Assembly: GCA_017998575.1 (NCBI GenBank)
Contig: JAGOCV010000145.1
Span: 1 to 9,598 of the forward strand
From: Burkholderiaceae bacterium
GTDB taxonomy: Bacteria > Pseudomonadota > Gammaproteobacteria > Burkholderiales > Burkholderiaceae
Reading direction: 5' to 3'
Length of the DNA: 9,598 nt
How positions within the stretch are numbered: position 1 is the stretch's first letter; each line of letters starts with the position of its first letter. Position numbers and translations under genes: made by a program. Positions 1-6,853 of the stretch are shown here, piece by piece. Below the pieces are notes generated by a model that did no database searches, was not told the origin of the DNA, and saw only the letters and a list, made by a program, of their open reading frames with translations.

Positions 1-1
1 G

Positions 2-1726
2 TTCCTGAGCCTGGTGGCCCTGCTGGCGGCGCTGCTGTCGGCCGTGGCCGTGGCGCTGGCGGCGCGCGGCTTCGCCGCCAACCACCTGGATGACTGCGCG
101 ATGCTGCGCGTGCTGGGGGTGTCGCAAGGCACCATCGCGCGCAGTTATGCGTTCGAGTTCGCGCTGGTGGGTGTGTTCGCCAGCGTGCTGGGCGTGGTCA
201 TCGGCTTTGCCGTCCACCATGTGTTCGTCGCGTTGCTGACGGGCCTGGTCGAAACCAGCCTGCCCGGCGCCAGTCTGTGGCCCGTCGCGCTGGGCGTGGG
301 CATGGGTCTCACGCTGCTGTTCGCCTTCGGCTTGCCACCGGTGCTGCAGCTGGCGCAGGTGCCGCCGCTGCGCGTGATCCGTCGTGACGTGGGCGCGCTC
401 AAGCCCGCGTCGCTGGCCGTGCTGGGGTTGGGCGTGGCGGGCTTTGCCGCATTGCTGCTGGCGGCCAGCAGCGACCTGCTGCTGGGCCTCATCGCCGTGG
501 GTGGCTTCGCGGCCGCCGTGCTGGTGTTCGCGGGCCTGTCGTGGGTGGCGGTAAAAGCGCTGCGCAAGAGCGTGAACGAAACCACCGCGCCGCGCTGGCT
601 GGTGCTTGCCACGCGCCAGATCTCGGCGCGGCCGGCCTACGCAGTGGTGCAGGTCAGTGCGCTGGCCGTGGGCCTGCTCGCGCTGGTGCTGCTGGTGCTG
701 CTGCGCACCGACCTCATCAACAGCTGGCGCCAGGCCACGCCGCCCGATGCGTCCAACCGCTTCGTCATCAACATCATGCCGGACCAGTCCGACGCTTTCC
801 AGGCGAAGCTGCGCGAGGCAGGCGTGTCGAACTACGACTGGTTCCCCATGATCCGCGGCCGCCTCGTCTCCGTGAACGGCCGCGCTGTGTCGCCCGACGA
901 CTACACCGACGACCGCGCGCAGCGGCAGGTGGAGCGCGAATTCAACCTCTCGCATGCGGCGCAGGCGCCCGACCACAACCAGATCGTCGCCGGCCGCTGG
1001 ACGCCCGAGGAAGCCAGGGGCGCCAGCATCGAGGAGGGCATCGCCGAGCGCCTGGGCCTCAAGCTGGGCGACACCATCGTGTTCGACATCGGCGGCATTC
1101 CGCACGAATCCACCATCACCTCGATCCGCAAGGTCGACTGGCAGTCGATGCGGGCCAACTTCTTCGTCATGTTCCCGGTATCGGCGATGCCCGAGCTGCC
1201 CGTGACCTACATGGCCGCCTACCACGCGCCCGAGGTGCGCGGCTTCGACAACGCGCTGGTGCGCGCTTTCCCCAACGTGACGAACGTCGATCTGACGGCG
1301 GCGCTGGTGCAGGTGCAGAAGGTGCTCGACCAGGTGATCCGGGCGGTGGAGTTCCTGTTCGGCTTCACGCTGGCGGCCGGCCTGGTGGTGCTGTTCGCCG
1401 CCGTCACGGCCACGCGCGAGGAGCGGGCGCGGGAATTCGCCATCATGCGCGCCGTCGGCGCCAGCGCCGCGCTGCTGCGCCAGGTGCAGCGCGCCGAGCT
1501 CGCGGGCGTCGGCCTGCTGGCAGGCTTTCTCGCCAGCCTGATCGCGGTAGCGGTGGGTTGGGCGTTGGCGCGCTTTGCGTTCGACTTCACGTGGACGGCA
1601 TCGCCCATGGTGCCGCTGGTGGGCGCGCTGTGCGGCGCGGTGCTGGCGCTGCTGGCGGGCTGGTGGGGCCTGCGCGACGTGCTGCGGCGTCCGGTGGTGG
1701 AAACACTGCGACGAGCGAACACATGA
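2..1726 (+). CDS. FtsX/MacB-type ABC transporter permease, 5'-truncated by window edge
   Basis: This is the C-terminal 574 residues of an inner-membrane ABC permease of the YbbP-like FtsX family; full members are about 800-850 residues, so the start and about 250 residues lie left of the window. It opens inside a membrane helix of the first FtsX domain, which carries the MLRVLGVSQGTI signature near residues 34-45. More hydrophobic segments follow at roughly 52-76, 97-120, 139-159, 161-184 and 217-238. A soluble periplasmic MacB-like domain spans about 240-440. A second FtsX domain from about 450 to the end contains the matching MRAVGAS motif and three helices. Such permeases pair with a LolD-like ATPase, usually encoded just upstream, and are thought to move lipids or lipoproteins or to act mechanically; the substrate here is unknown. 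The stop overlaps the next start by ATGA. The GTG at 14 is an internal codon, not the start. Confidence 0.9.
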   Translation, partial: FLSLVALLAALLSAVAVALAARGFAANHLDDCAMLRVLGVSQGTIARSYAFEFALVGVFASVLGVVIGFAVHHVFVALLTGLVETSLPGASLWPVALGVGMGLTLLFAFGLPPVLQLAQVPPLRVIRRDVGALKPASLAVLGLGVAGFAALLLAASSDLLLGLIAVGGFAAAVLVFAGLSWVAVKALRKSVNETTAPRWLVLATRQISARPAYAVVQVSALAVGLLALVLLVLLRTDLINSWRQATPPDASNRFVINIMPDQSDAFQAKLREAGVSNYDWFPMIRGRLVSVNGRAVSPDDYTDDRAQRQVEREFNLSHAAQAPDHNQIVAGRWTPEEARGASIEEGIAERLGLKLGDTIVFDIGGIPHESTITSIRKVDWQSMRANFFVMFPVSAMPELPVTYMAAYHAPEVRGFDNALVRAFPNVTNVDLTAALVQVQKVLDQVIRAVEFLFGFTLAAGLVVLFAAVTATREERAREFAIMRAVGASAALLRQVQRAELAGVGLLAGFLASLIAVAVGWALARFAFDFTWTASPMVPLVGALCGAVLALLAGWWGLRDVLRRPVVETLRRANT

Positions 1727-2133
1727 GCATGCAGATCGAAGAGAAGCCGCCGTTCGACACGCCATTCGAATGGATCGGCGGTGAGCAGAGGGTGCAGGCG
1801 CTGGTCGAGCGCTTCTACGACCTGATGGATCTGGAGCCCGCCTACGCCGACCTGCGCGCCAGCCACGGCAGCACGCTGGACAACGCGCGCCAGCGACTGT
1901 TCTGGTTCCTGTGCGGCTGGCTGGGCGGCCCCAACCACTACACCGAGCGCTTCGGGCATCCGCGATTGCGCATGCGCCACATGCCGTTCAAGGTCGGCAT
2001 CAAGGAGCGCGACCAGTGGCTGTCCTGCATGGATCAGGCCATGGGCGAGACCGGCGTGCCCGAGGGCCTTCGACAGCGGCTGAACAACAGCTTCTTCCAG
2101 ACGGCCGACTGGATGCGCAACCAGGGTGGTTGA
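1723..2133 (+). CDS. group II truncated hemoglobin (YjbI/GlbO-like)
   Basis: This 136-residue protein is a 2-on-2 globin, the usual length for group II. Visible landmarks are Tyr32 in RFYDLM (B10, distal pocket), His86 in RMRHMPF (F8, heme-iron ligand) and Trp99 in DQWL (G8), the Trp that marks groups II and III. The family binds oxygen and other diatomic ligands and is linked to NO detoxification and redox stress in the cytoplasm; the ligand here is not shown. The ATG at 1723 overlaps the permease stop (ATGA) and has only weak purine-rich sequence upstream, so translation is probably coupled to the permease. Met3 at 1729 is an alternative start. The frame stays open upstream to 541, but that stretch is an Arg/Ala/Gly-rich shadow of the permease gene and not a real extension. 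Confidence 0.93.
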   Translation: MSMQIEEKPPFDTPFEWIGGEQRVQALVERFYDLMDLEPAYADLRASHGSTLDNARQRLFWFLCGWLGGPNHYTERFGHPRLRMRHMPFKVGIKERDQWLSCMDQAMGETGVPEGLRQRLNNSFFQTADWMRNQGG

Positions 2134-2154
2134 CGGCCCGCAACGGCGCCGTCA
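2131..2154. repeat. inverted repeat holding both convergent stop codons
   Basis: TGACGGC (2131-2137) and GCCGTCA (2148-2154) form a perfect 7-bp inverted repeat around a 10-nt loop. The left arm starts with the hemoglobin TGA and the right arm ends with the reverse complement of the smr TGA. It could act as a bidirectional hairpin between convergent genes. There is no T tract on either side, so it is not a standard intrinsic terminator. Confidence 0.5.
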
Positions 2155-2811
2155 GTGACGCCCGGCGACCGGCGCCGGGCTCGGCCGCAGCAGCACCACC
2201 AACGCTCCCGCGCCGCCTTCGGCAGGACGCGCCTGCACGAAGGCCATCACTTCGTTCTTCTGGATCAGCCAGCCCTGCACGCGCCCCTTGAGCACGGGCG
2301 ACTTGCCGGGCGAGCCCAGCCCCTTGCCGTGCACCACGCGCACGCAGCGCAGACCCAGGCGATGGGCTTCGCGCACGAAGCCGCCCAGCGCCTCGCGTGC
2401 CTCATCGGTGCGCAGGCCGTGCAGGTCGATCTCGCGCTGGATACGCCAGTCGCCGCGGCGCAGGCGCTTCGTCACGTCGGTGCCTACGCCTGGCCGGCGA
2501 AAGCTCAGCGCGTCGTCGGTGTCCAGCAGGGTGCTGGTGTCGAATTCATCCGAGAGCGATTCCCGCATCACGCGCTGGTCGTCGAGCTGCTGCTGCACGG
2601 GAATCGGCGGCGGCAGGTCCGGCATGTGCTGCACGCGGCCGCGCGCAGGCAGCGGCTTCACGGCACCGGCTGCGCGCGTGAACAGATTGGCCTCGGCCTC
2701 GCGGCGGCGCTCGGATTCGCGACGTTCGGCCGCGGCACGCTCGGCCTGCTGGCGCGTGTCGGCGAGCGCCTTCGAGATGGCGCCGAGGTCCTGGAGCGAT
2801 CGAGCTTTCAT
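2152..2811 (-). CDS. Smr (MutS2 C-terminal-like) domain protein
   Basis: This 219-residue protein has a basic, charged N-terminal half with a probable Ala/Arg/Glu-rich helix at about 20-42 and a Pro-rich linker at about 52-73. A C-terminal Smr domain spans about 127-210, with the hallmark DLHG at 129-132 and HGKG at 161-164. Stand-alone Smr proteins of this layout (YdaL/SmrA-like, DUF1849-free) are candidate nucleic-acid nicking enzymes; the Smr domain is known for endonuclease activity in MutS2 and relatives, but the target of this protein is unknown. I chose ATG at 2811 (MKARSLQDL) because the protein then matches the usual start and GGGAA lies just upstream; an upstream ATG at 2964 would add 51 unconvincing residues across the divergent intergenic region. 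A weak -10 candidate, TAAGCT on the minus strand (2831-2836), precedes it. It converges with the hemoglobin gene. Confidence 0.88.
   Translation of the reverse strand: MKARSLQDLGAISKALADTRQQAERAAAERRESERRREAEANLFTRAAGAVKPLPARGRVQHMPDLPPPIPVQQQLDDQRVMRESLSDEFDTSTLLDTDDALSFRRPGVGTDVTKRLRRGDWRIQREIDLHGLRTDEAREALGGFVREAHRLGLRCVRVVHGKGLGSPGKSPVLKGRVQGWLIQKNEVMAFVQARPAEGGAGALVVLLRPSPAPVAGRH
2161..2179. repeat. GC-rich hairpin inside the smr 3' end
   Basis: CCCGGCG (2161-2167) and CGCCGGG (2173-2179) form a 7-bp stem with a 5-nt loop, within the last codons of smr. With the neighbouring repeat at 2131-2154 it makes a run of two strong hairpins at the convergent gene ends. No T run follows on either strand, so a role in termination is only a possibility. 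Confidence 0.35.
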
Positions 2812-2923
2812 GACATTCCCGTGTGCGCCGAGCTTAGCGGAGCACGCGCCGGCCCCGGTGGCATGCAGGTCATCCGCCACGCGGCCCCGCTCGGGAATGG
2901 CCGATGCGTCAGGAAGCGCATGC

Positions 2924-2936
2924 CAGAATCGACCGC
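2924..2936 (+). promoter_or_regulatory. -10 element next to the start of the AI-2E-family gene (possible leaderless mRNA)
   Basis: CAGAAT at 2924-2929 resembles a sigma-70 -10 hexamer and ends 7 nt before ATG 2937, so transcription would begin at or next to the start codon. No Shine-Dalgarno sequence lies immediately before this ATG. I cannot point to a clear -35. The arrangement closely matches the one before serS at 7869-7880. Confidence 0.4.
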
Positions 2937-4046
2937 ATGCCCACCACGGTCCTGCATGCTCCATCGATCGCCCGACTGCTGCTGCTCCTGCTGCTGGCGG
3001 CCGGCGTCTATTTCTTCCGTGGCTTCGTCGTCCCTATCCTGGCCGCGCTCATCATCGGCTTCGCGAGCTGGCCGCTGTACCGGCGCCTGGTGACCGCCTG
3101 CGGAGGCCGCACCAGCTGGGCGGCGAGCATCGCACTGGTCGTGGTGACCGGCGTGCTGGTGGTGCCGCTGTCGCTCGCGCTGCACTACGCGCTGCAGGAG
3201 GCGAATGCGGGCGTCAACTGGCTGCTCGAGGCCAATCGGCGTGGCGCGCGCGTGCCGCAGTGGATTGAATCGCTGCCGCTGGTGGGCGAGCGCCTGGCGC
3301 TGTACTGGCGCGAGCATCTGGGCGAACCGGGCGCTCTGGGCGAGTGGATCCAGCTGCTGAGCGGCCAGAACATCGGCAACATCTACCGCCTGGTGCTGAC
3401 GGCCACCGGCCATTTCGTCAATCTGGCGCTGACCATCCTGTTCATGCTGATCACCCTGTTCTTCATCTACAAGGACGGCGATCGCATGCTGGGCCAGCTC
3501 GATGTCGTGGGCGAGCGCGTACTGCCGCTTCGCTGGCAGCGGTTCTCGCGCGTGGTGCCAGCCACCGTGAGCGCCACCGTCACGGGCATGGGCCTGATCG
3601 CAGTGGGTGAAGGCGTGGTGCTGGGGGTGGCTTACTGGGTGGCGGGTGTGCCCTCGCCAGTGCTGCTGGGCGTGATCACCGGCGTCATGGCGTTGATTCC
3701 GGGCGGCGCGCCACTGGCGTTCACGCTGGTGTCGCTCTATCTCGTGGGTTCGGGCCACGCCGTGGCAGGGATCGCGCTGTTCGTGTGGGGGTCGGTCGAG
3801 CTTTTCATCGTCGACAAGACATTGCGGCCACGCCTGGTGGGCGGGCCGGTCAAGCTGCCGTTCCTGCCCACATTCTTCGGCCTGGTGGGAGGCGTCAAGA
3901 CGATGGGGTTCGTGGGCCTGTTCGTCGGGCCGGTGCTGATGGCGCTGTTGGTCGCCATCTGGCGCGAGTGGCTGCACAACATCCGTGCCGCCAACGCGCG
4001 CAGCGCATCGCCCGTCGCGGCCGATGCGCTGCCACCGTCCGAATGA
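2937..4046 (+). CDS. AI-2E/PerM-family membrane transporter
   Basis: This 369-residue inner-membrane protein belongs to the AI-2E transporter (PerM/YdiK/TqsA) family. Hydrophobic segments lie at about 11-27, 29-47, 62-84, 155-178, 213-236, 240-262, 264-290 and 310-341, with a soluble stretch at about 85-150. Family signatures are VDKTLRPRLVGG (292-303) and the glycine-rich C-terminal segment ending in GLFVGPVLMALL (327-338). Members are reported to export autoinducer-2 or act as sodium/proton-type antiporters; the substrate cannot be told from sequence, and AI-2 should not be assumed. Two starts compete. ATG 2937 is preferred because of the adjacent -10. ATG 2904 would add 11 residues and has GGGAA at 2893-2897 about 6 nt upstream. 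It is divergent from smr and converges with the flavin-fold gene at only 12 bp. Confidence 0.9.
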   Translation: MPTTVLHAPSIARLLLLLLLAAGVYFFRGFVVPILAALIIGFASWPLYRRLVTACGGRTSWAASIALVVVTGVLVVPLSLALHYALQEANAGVNWLLEANRRGARVPQWIESLPLVGERLALYWREHLGEPGALGEWIQLLSGQNIGNIYRLVLTATGHFVNLALTILFMLITLFFIYKDGDRMLGQLDVVGERVLPLRWQRFSRVVPATVSATVTGMGLIAVGEGVVLGVAYWVAGVPSPVLLGVITGVMALIPGGAPLAFTLVSLYLVGSGHAVAGIALFVWGSVELFIVDKTLRPRLVGGPVKLPFLPTFFGLVGGVKTMGFVGLFVGPVLMALLVAIWREWLHNIRAANARSASPVAADALPPSE

Positions 4047-4051
4047 GGTCC

Positions 4052-4068
4052 GCGCGCGTCAGGCGCGC
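4052..4068. repeat. short hairpin at the convergent 3' ends
   Basis: GCGCGC at 4052-4057 and 4063-4068 flank GTCAG. The hairpin covers the 12-bp gap between the AI-2E-family gene and the converging flavin-fold gene, and the latter's stop codon is in its loop. It may contribute to bidirectional termination, but the stem is short, low-complexity and has no T tract. Confidence 0.25.
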
Positions 4069-4559
4069 AGCTTCACCTCGCGGTGCTCGCCCAGATCCTT
4101 GGGCGGTTTGCCGGTGACGACAGCCTTGGCCATCTTGAACAGCTGGACCATCTTGCTGTCGGTGACGTTCCAGTACTCGGCCTCCTCGATCTGCACTTCG
4201 ACCAGTTGCAGGTCGGGGTCGGTGGGACCGCCGGGAAACCAGGCCTCGGCCGCCTTGGTCCACAGTTCATCGATCTTGGCATGGTCTTGGCTGTCGCGCG
4301 CCGTGCCGGTGATCGACACATAACTGTCGGCGCCGGGGTCGGCGTAAGCGATGTTCACCAGGCCATCGGCGCGCAAGCGTTGTGCGACTTCGCCGCTGCG
4401 GGACACGAAGAAGTACAGCACGCCGTCGTCATCCACGGACTTGTTCTGTGTGGTGAGCGGATGGCTGTGCAGCCTGCCATCGGTGTGGCGGTGCGTGAAC
4501 ATTCCGAAACGGATGTCCTTGATGAGCTTCCAGAGGGTGTCGTGCGTGTCTTTGGCCAT
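4059..4559 (-). CDS. general stress protein 26-like, pyridoxamine 5'-phosphate oxidase-fold protein
   Basis: This 166-residue protein matches the general stress protein 26 group of split-barrel flavin-binding proteins. Recognisable parts are the N-terminal helix and first strand LWKLIKDIRFGMFTHR (9-24), SHPLTTQ (32-38), the central strands VLYFFVSRSG (47-56) and VSITGTARDS (81-90), and LWTKAAEAWFPGGPTDPDL (99-117), whose AWFPGGP is characteristic. Members bind FMN or related cofactors and are associated with stress responses; no reaction can be assigned, and it is not expected to be the true PdxH. A good Shine-Dalgarno AAGGA lies 6 nt upstream of the ATG (complement of 4566-4570), which fixes the start. 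It lies 124 bp downstream of radC on the same strand and may be cotranscribed, though GC-rich hairpins separate them. Confidence 0.88.
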   Translation of the reverse strand: MAKDTHDTLWKLIKDIRFGMFTHRHTDGRLHSHPLTTQNKSVDDDGVLYFFVSRSGEVAQRLRADGLVNIAYADPGADSYVSITGTARDSQDHAKIDELWTKAAEAWFPGGPTDPDLQLVEVQIEEAEYWNVTDSKMVQLFKMAKAVVTGKPPKDLGEHREVKLRA

Positions 4560-4683
4560 GGTGTGTCCTTGATCTGTTGGATGCAGGACGCCATGGTGGG
4601 CCGGCCCCGCCGCAGGCCGGGTGCGCGGGGCGCGTGGCCCGCTGTAGGCGGGCGCCGCGTCTGTGGCTGTTACAGCTTTGCGG
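4560..4683. other. GC-rich intergenic stretch between radC and the flavin-fold gene
   Basis: These 124 bp carry no gene. GCCCGC (4637-4642) and GCGGGC (4648-4653) form a hairpin with loop TGTAG, and the perfect palindrome GCTGT-T-ACAGC (4666-4676) lies 8 nt past the radC stop. These could slow transcription leaving radC, but no T tract follows on the minus strand. The Shine-Dalgarno sequence of the flavin-fold gene is at 4566-4570. I could not find a confident promoter for that gene. Confidence 0.35.
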
Positions 4684-5361
4684 TCAGATCAGGCCCCGCT
4701 CGGCCATCGACAGCGCCCCGCCCGGCGCCACGATGACGTGGTCGAGCACCCGCACGTCCACCAGTGCCAGCGCAGCCTGCAATGTGCGGGTGAGGATCTC
4801 GTCGCTGTGGCTGGGCTGTACCGTGCCGCTGGGGTGGTTGTGCGCCAGCACGACCGAGGCCGCGCGGTGGTGGAGCGCGCGCAGCACCACCTCGCGCGGG
4901 TACACGCTGGTCTGTGTGAGCGTGCCGCGGAACAGCTCTTCCATCGCCACCAGCTTGTTCTGGGCGTCGAGGAACAGCACCGCGAAGACCTCGTGCGGCA
5001 AGGCCGCCAGGTGCAACTGCAGATAGTGACGCACCTGCTGGGGTGAGGAGAGCACCTCGCGCTCGCGCAACTGCTGGGCCAGCGCGCGCCGGGTGACCTC
5101 CAGCACGGCCGCCAGCTCGGCCCGTTTGGCCGTGCCGCCCAGCCCCTTGACGCGCTTGAGTTCGTCCAGGCTCGCGTGCAGCAGGCCGGCCACGCCGCCG
5201 AACATGTCCAGCAGTTCCTGCGCCAGTTGCAGCACGCCCTTGCCGGCCACACCGGTACGCAGCAGCACAGCCAGCAATTCGGCATCGGCCAGGGCCGCAG
5301 GCCCGCGCGCGAGCAGTTTTTCGCGTGGCCGTGAGTCGGCCGGAAGGTCTTTGATGGCCAT
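4684..5361 (-). CDS. radC: RadC family protein (JAB/JAMM metalloprotease fold)
   Basis: This 225-residue protein is the normal length for RadC (UPF0758). It begins [17 protein letters not shown], the typical RadC opening, followed by a helix-hairpin-helix-like region at about 20-95 that includes [13 protein letters not shown] (71-83). The C-terminal JAMM domain at about 105-225 holds the metal-binding pattern HNHPSG (174-179), Ser184 and Asp187, so the H-x-H-x7-S-x2-D site is intact. RadC was once tied to DNA repair, but that role was withdrawn for E. coli and the true function is unsettled. The ATG at 5361 has a purine-rich GGAGG (complement of 5374-5378) about 12 nt upstream, a rather long spacing. 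It is divergent from fkpB across 86 bp; the E. coli partners coaBC and rpmB are not present here. Confidence 0.95.
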   Translation of the reverse strand: MAIKDLPADSRPREKLLARGPAALADAELLAVLLRTGVAGKGVLQLAQELLDMFGGVAGLLHASLDELKRVKGLGGTAKRAELAAVLEVTRRALAQQLREREVLSSPQQVRHYLQLHLAALPHEVFAVLFLDAQNKLVAMEELFRGTLTQTSVYPREVVLRALHHRAASVVLAHNHPSGTVQPSHSDEILTRTLQAALALVDVRVLDHVIVAPGGALSMAERGLI

Positions 5362-5386
5362 GGCGGTGTCGGCCCTCCCTGTTTTC

Positions 5387-5392
5387 TACAAT
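5387..5392 (+). promoter_or_regulatory. -10 element for the fkpB-ispH-dehydratase operon
   Basis: TACAAT is a 5-of-6 match to the sigma-70 -10 consensus and the best promoter-like hexamer in the radC/fkpB divergent region. Transcription would start near 5399-5400, giving a leader of about 48 nt before ATG 5448. No clear -35 is seen at the usual distance. The opposite strand of the same spot (TGTAGAAA) could serve radC, so the two promoters may overlap. Confidence 0.5.
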
Positions 5393-5447
5393 GGAGGCCA
5401 GTTTCATCCAGCCCATCCGCCACGCGGGCGCGCCGCCTCCAAACCCC

Positions 5448-5900
5448 ATGTCCACCGTCCAGACCGGCTCGTTCCTGACTCTGCACTACCGCCTCGCGGG
5501 GCCGCAGGGCGACATCATCAATACCTTCGAGGGCAAACCCGCGACGCTGTCGCTGGGCACGGGCGAGTTGAGCCCGGCGGTCGAGCAGCGCCTGATCGGG
5601 CTGGTCGAGGGCACCCACGCCACGTTCGAGATCCCGGCTGGCGAGGCCTTCGGTGAGCGCAATCCCGAGATGCAGCAGTGGGTGGCACGCCGCCTGCTCA
5701 ACGAGCTGGGCGACCCTGATGAGCAATACAAACCGGGTGACGTGGTGCAGTTCCCCACGCCTGACGGGCTGGGCAGCTATGCCGGCGCTGTGCAGCAGGT
5801 GGGCAACGCCGAGAGCGCAGAGGCCGTTCTGTTCGACTTCAACCATCCACTGGCGGGCCAGCCGGTGACGTTCGAAGTGAAACTGATCGGAGTGCTATGA
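5448..5900 (+). CDS. fkpB: FKBP-type peptidyl-prolyl cis-trans isomerase, SlpA/FkpB-like
   Basis: This 150-residue protein matches the length of E. coli FkpB (149). Family features are [10 protein letters not shown] (8-17), the [16 protein letters not shown] segment that starts the FKBP core (39-54), an insert-in-flap region around 70-120, and the signature [16 protein letters not shown] (129-144). FkpB is a cytoplasmic chaperone and slow prolyl isomerase. As in E. coli, it lies directly before ispH. ATG 5448 gives the expected N-terminus. An in-frame ATG at 5391 would add 19 residues but sits inside the -10 element, so it is unlikely to be transcribed. Oddly, the sequence before ATG 5448 is C-rich and shows no Shine-Dalgarno. 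The stop overlaps ispH by ATGA. Confidence 0.92.
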   Translation: MSTVQTGSFLTLHYRLAGPQGDIINTFEGKPATLSLGTGELSPAVEQRLIGLVEGTHATFEIPAGEAFGERNPEMQQWVARRLLNELGDPDEQYKPGDVVQFPTPDGLGSYAGAVQQVGNAESAEAVLFDFNHPLAGQPVTFEVKLIGVL

Positions 5901-6853
5901 CAGCCGCGACCGGCATCACGGACCGCGAAGTCGTGCTGGCCGAGCCGCGCGGCTTCTGTGCCGGCGTGGACCGGGCCATCGAGATCGTCGAGCGCGCGCT
6001 GGCCAAGTTCGGCGCGCCCATCTACGTGCGCCACGAGATCGTGCACAACACCTTCGTGGTGAACGACCTGAAGTCCAAGGGCGCGATCTTCATCGAAGAC
6101 CTGGCCGAAGTCCCGCCCGGCGCGACACTGGTGTTTTCCGCCCATGGCGTGAGCAAGGCCGTGGAGCGCGAGGCCGCCGAGCGCGGTTTCCACGTTTTCG
6201 ACGCCACGTGCCCCCTGGTGACCAAGGTCCACGTCGAGGTGGCCAAGCTCGCGAAAGAGGGCTACGAGTTCATCATGATCGGCCACAAGGGCCACCCCGA
6301 AGTCGAGGGCACGATGGGCCAGCTCGACCACGGCATCCACCTGGTGGAAGACATCGACGACGTGGCACGCGTGCAGCCGGGGCAGACCGGCAAGCTCGCC
6401 GTCGTCACGCAGACCACGCTGTCGGTGGACGACGCCGCCGGGATCACGGCCGCCGTGCGCGCGCGTTTTCCCAACGTGCGCGAGCCCAAGCAGCAGGACA
6501 TCTGCTATGCCACGCAGAACCGCCAGGACGCGGTGAAGATCATGGCCCCGCAGGTCGACGTTGTCATCGTGGTGGGCAGTCCCACCAGTTCCAACAGCAA
6601 TCGCCTGCGCGAACTGGCCGCGCGCCTGGGCACGCCTGCCCACATGGTCGACAGTGCGGCCGAGCTTCAGCCCGAGTGGTTCGAAGGCCGCCAGCGCGTG
6701 GGCCTGACGGCCGGCGCCTCGGCGCCTGAAGTGCTGGTGCGCGAAGTCATCGACCGGCTGCGCACGATGGGTGCGGTGGCCGTGCGCCGGATGGACGGCA
6801 TCGCGGAGACCGTGCGATTCCCGCTGCCCAAGGGCCTCAAGCAGGGCGCATGA
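5897..6853 (+). CDS. ispH: 4-hydroxy-3-methylbut-2-enyl diphosphate reductase
   Basis: IspH (LytB) makes isopentenyl and dimethylallyl diphosphate from HMBPP in the last step of the MEP isoprenoid pathway. The 318-residue protein has the three iron-sulfur cysteines in their standard contexts: Cys21 in [10 protein letters not shown], Cys105 in [10 protein letters not shown] and Cys203 in [10 protein letters not shown]. Substrate-site residues are His50, His83 (SAHGVS), His133 and the catalytic Glu135 (GHPEVEG), plus SSNSNRL (231-237), which binds the diphosphate. Nothing essential is missing. GGAG at 5889-5892 lies 4 nt before the ATG, and the start overlaps the fkpB stop (ATGA), implying translational coupling; the stop overlaps the dehydratase start in the same way. 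Without an alternative pathway visible here, the gene is likely essential. Confidence 0.98.
   Translation: MTAATGITDREVVLAEPRGFCAGVDRAIEIVERALAKFGAPIYVRHEIVHNTFVVNDLKSKGAIFIEDLAEVPPGATLVFSAHGVSKAVEREAAERGFHVFDATCPLVTKVHVEVAKLAKEGYEFIMIGHKGHPEVEGTMGQLDHGIHLVEDIDDVARVQPGQTGKLAVVTQTTLSVDDAAGITAAVRARFPNVREPKQQDICYATQNRQDAVKIMAPQVDVVIVVGSPTSSNSNRLRELAARLGTPAHMVDSAAELQPEWFEGRQRVGLTAGASAPEVLVREVIDRLRTMGAVAVRRMDGIAETVRFPLPKGLKQGA

Noticed and set aside
541..1722. Long N-terminal extension in frame with the truncated hemoglobin
   Set aside because: The translated stretch is a low-complexity Arg/Ala/Gly shadow of the permease, and the globin is full length from 1723.
2155..3268. Plus-strand frames of more than 300 codons opposite smr
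   Set aside because: They contain no domain and overlap the intact Smr motifs DLHG and HGKG on the minus strand.
2808..3977. 389-codon antisense frame over the AI-2E-family gene
   Set aside because: Its composition is extreme in Gln, His and Arg with no motif, and the plus-strand frame has clear membrane helices and family signatures.
3200..4046. Quorum-sensing role implied by the AI-2E family name
   Set aside because: The family name comes from one member; most homologs have other or unknown substrates, and no luxS or lsr gene is in the window.
4661..4675. CTGT-N7-ACAG, resembling a LexA (SOS) box near radC
   Set aside because: LexA boxes need an 8-nt spacer, and this site lies downstream of radC and about 100 bp before the next gene start, so it is a near miss.
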